This document shows positions 52,601 to 53,711 of a stretch of DNA of 53,711 bases, one piece after another. Source of the DNA: VMDH01 sp038108875 (GTDB taxonomy: Bacteria; Pseudomonadota; Gammaproteobacteria; Magnimaribacterales; D2472). How positions within the stretch are numbered: position 1 is the first letter of the stretch; each line of letters begins with the position of its first letter. Made by a program: the position numbers and the translations under genes. The notes beneath the pieces are model-generated. The model saw only the letters and a program-made list of their open reading frames with translations. It did no database searches and was not told the DNA's origin. The stretch lies in contig JAYNII010000009.1 of assembly GCA_038108875.1 (NCBI GenBank), forward strand, positions 1-53,711, given 5' to 3'.

Positions 52601-53391
52601 TCCAAGTCTCTAAACTCCTCAAGTGACATGGCGGCGGTGTTGAAGCCTGCGTCTACATAGGTAATTTCGCCGGTTATGCCGCTAGCAAGGTTTGAGCATA
52701 AAAATGCAGCTACGTTGCCCACTTCCTCTGTTGTTACCGTTCTCCTTAAAGGTGCTCGATTGCTGTGATGAGACAACATTTTTCTAAAGTTTTTAACTCC
52801 TGAGGCTGCCAGCGTTTTAATAGGTCCTGCTGAGATAGCGTTGACTCTAATATTATCTGGTCCTAATGCTGCAGCAAGAAACCTAGTATTGGCTTCTAAA
52901 CTTGCTTTCGCCAGACCCATGACATTGTAATTAGGAACTGTTTGTAGTGCTGCGTGATAGGTAAGGGTTAGCAGTGCTGAATTTTCGTTGAGCATGGGTT
53001 TGGCAGCTTGCGCAAGGGCCGTAAAGCTAAAAGAACTAATATCGTGAGCTATTTGGAAGCCTTGCCTAGTTGCTACATCTATAAAATTCCCCTCAAGCTC
53101 ATTAGCGGGTGCAAATCCAATGGAATGTACGAGGCCATCAAATTTTGACCATATTTTTCCTAAAGTTTGAAAAGCGTCTTGAATACTTTGATCGCTCGAA
53201 ACATCGCACTCAATTAAGATGTTATGCCCGAGCTCCTTAGCAATTTTTTCTACGTTCGTTTTTAAGCGTTCGTTTTGATACGTAAAGGCAAGTTCAGCGC
53301 CTTGTTCAGTCATTGCTTGAGCAATACCGGCGGCAATTGAATATTTGTTTGCAAGCCCTGCAATAAGAATTTTTTTACCTTTTAAAAACAT
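52597..53391 (-). CDS. fabI: Enoyl-[acyl-carrier-protein] reductase (NADH)
   Basis: Final reduction of each fatty-acid elongation cycle and the known triclosan target. The 264-residue SDR-fold protein has GLANKYSIAAGIAQ at the cofactor site, VHSIGFAP, and the FabI-type catalytic set Y145, Y155 and K162 (PNYNVMGLAKASLEA). The C-terminal GITGEITYVDAGF closes the substrate loop. All conserved residues are intact. It acts downstream of the FabY-like enzyme in this window. Confidence 0.96.
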   Translation of the reverse strand: MFLKGKKILIAGLANKYSIAAGIAQAMTEQGAELAFTYQNERLKTNVEKIAKELGHNILIECDVSSDQSIQDAFQTLGKIWSKFDGLVHSIGFAPANELEGNFIDVATRQGFQIAHDISSFSFTALAQAAKPMLNENSALLTLTYHAALQTVPNYNVMGLAKASLEANTRFLAAALGPDNIRVNAISAGPIKTLAASGVKNFRKMLSHHSNRAPLRRTVTTEEVGNVAAFLCSNLASGITGEITYVDAGFNTAAMSLEEFRDLD

Positions 53392-53548
53392 GGATTCCCC
53401 TTTTTAAACGACAAGGAAAGTTTACAAGAAAGAAAAATAAAAACAATTTATTGGAAAATTATGATGAACCCCATGCACTACTTTTTATGCATCAAATAAA
53501 CTTATAATTTATGTATTAAAAATACTTATTTAATGATATTAATATTGT

Positions 53549-53577
53549 TTGTACATCAAGAGAAAAACAAGTATATT
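53549..53577 (+). promoter_or_regulatory. Promoter of the terminal exported-protein gene
   Basis: TTGTAC (53549-53554), 17 bases, TATATT (53572-53577). The predicted start near 53584 coincides with the left edge of a 16-base perfect palindrome. It is the best sigma-70 match in the 246-base gap between fabI and the last gene. Confidence 0.65.
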
Positions 53578-53584
53578 AAAGTAA

Positions 53585-53600
53585 ATAGGGCTAGCCCTAT
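53585..53600. repeat. 16-base perfect palindrome in the 5' leader
   Basis: ATAGGGCTAGCCCTAT sits just downstream of the predicted transcription start and 38 bases before the ATG of the terminal gene. It could form a stabilising 5' hairpin in the RNA or be an operator for a dimeric repressor. There is no T tract, so a terminator is unlikely. Confidence 0.6.
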
Positions 53601-53637
53601 AGTATTGTCGTTTTTATATATAAGAAGGAGATTATCT

Positions 53638-53711
53638 ATGAAAGATTGCTTTAAATTATCTCTTGTAGCTATCCTTTCTTTAGCGTTCACCTCGCCTGCA
53701 ACTTTTGCGCA
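53638..53711 (+). CDS. Exported protein, 3' end outside window
   Basis: Only 24 residues are visible, and the frame is open at the window edge. They form a signal peptide: a charged start (MKDCFK), a hydrophobic core (LSLVAILSLAF) and a cleavage site near TFA. An AAGAAGGAG ribosome binding site lies seven bases before the ATG, and a clear promoter and palindrome precede it. The strong expression signals suit an abundant envelope protein such as a TonB-dependent receptor or porin, but the family cannot be told from this fragment. Confidence 0.7.
   Translation, partial: MKDCFKLSLVAILSLAFTSPATFA

Overview
The window looks like a piece of a streamlined, AT-rich gammaproteobacterial chromosome, probably from a marine planktonic lineage such as SAR86. 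The gammaproteobacterial call rests on several conserved gene orders: tig-clpP-clpX-lon-hupB-ppiD, dnaX-recR, purN-purM facing a DUF2066 gene followed by a CDP-alcohol phosphatidyltransferase and hda, and DUF3108 next to purN. The marine, streamlined call is inference. It rests on low GC by eye, frequent 1-14 base gene overlaps, convergent genes that share their 3' ends, divergent genes only 13-20 bases apart, and the absence of visible mobile elements, CRISPR arrays or long non-coding stretches. No gap without a gene exceeds 300 bases.

Layout. 1-3.5 kb: a PQQ alcohol dehydrogenase (cut by the left edge), a short AMP nucleosidase and a membrane fatty acid desaturase. 3.5-8 kb: a thioredoxin-like protein, small membrane proteins, a CaCA cation exchanger, an SDR enzyme, a methyltransferase and a LysR regulator. 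8.2-11 kb: an acyl-CoA dehydrogenase, exonuclease I and tRNA-Val(GAC). 11-18.5 kb: MscS, a voltage-gated cation channel, a PLP dehydratase, a YwaF-like membrane protein, an HNH nuclease, DsbD, an Hsp20 with a near-consensus heat-shock promoter, DUF1289 and MAPEG proteins. 18.5-22.5 kb: small envelope proteins, then recX-dnaX-recR-dcd. 22.5-27 kb: DUF3108-purN-purM facing DUF2066, CDP-alcohol phosphatidyltransferase and hda. 27-33.5 kb: SppA, WrbA, a TlpA-like lipoprotein, an M23 peptidase, XseA and an EamA transporter. 33.5-38 kb: a SnoaL-like gene running into tRNA-Val(TAC), tRNA-Asp, a DUF2256-cupin fusion, HtpG, GpsA and DUF4389. 38-44.6 kb: a folD-fabY-folE operon, tRNA-Pro and tRNA-Arg, TrhO, a GST and glutamate dehydrogenase. 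44.6-53.7 kb: tRNA-His, the protein quality-control block tig-clpP-clpX-lon-hupB-ppiD, fabI, and the first codons of a secreted protein behind a good promoter.

How the genes work together. The window is mainly housekeeping: DNA repair and replication (SbcB, RecX, DnaX, RecR, Hda, XseA), purine, folate and one-carbon supply (PurN, PurM, FolD, FolE), fatty-acid initiation and elongation (FabY-like, FabI), thiol redox (DsbD and two thioredoxin-like proteins) and proteostasis (Hsp20, HtpG, Tig, ClpXP, Lon, PpiD).

I see no obvious new multi-gene defence or biosynthetic system. The features most worth a second look are: a double poly-A slippery tract in dnaX that would make a gamma-like short subunit; a DUF2256-membrane-cupin fusion protein; an Asp-Asp selectivity filter in the voltage-gated channel; a dehydratase with no conventional start codon at its homologous N-terminus; and a protein gene whose stop codon lies inside a tRNA gene.
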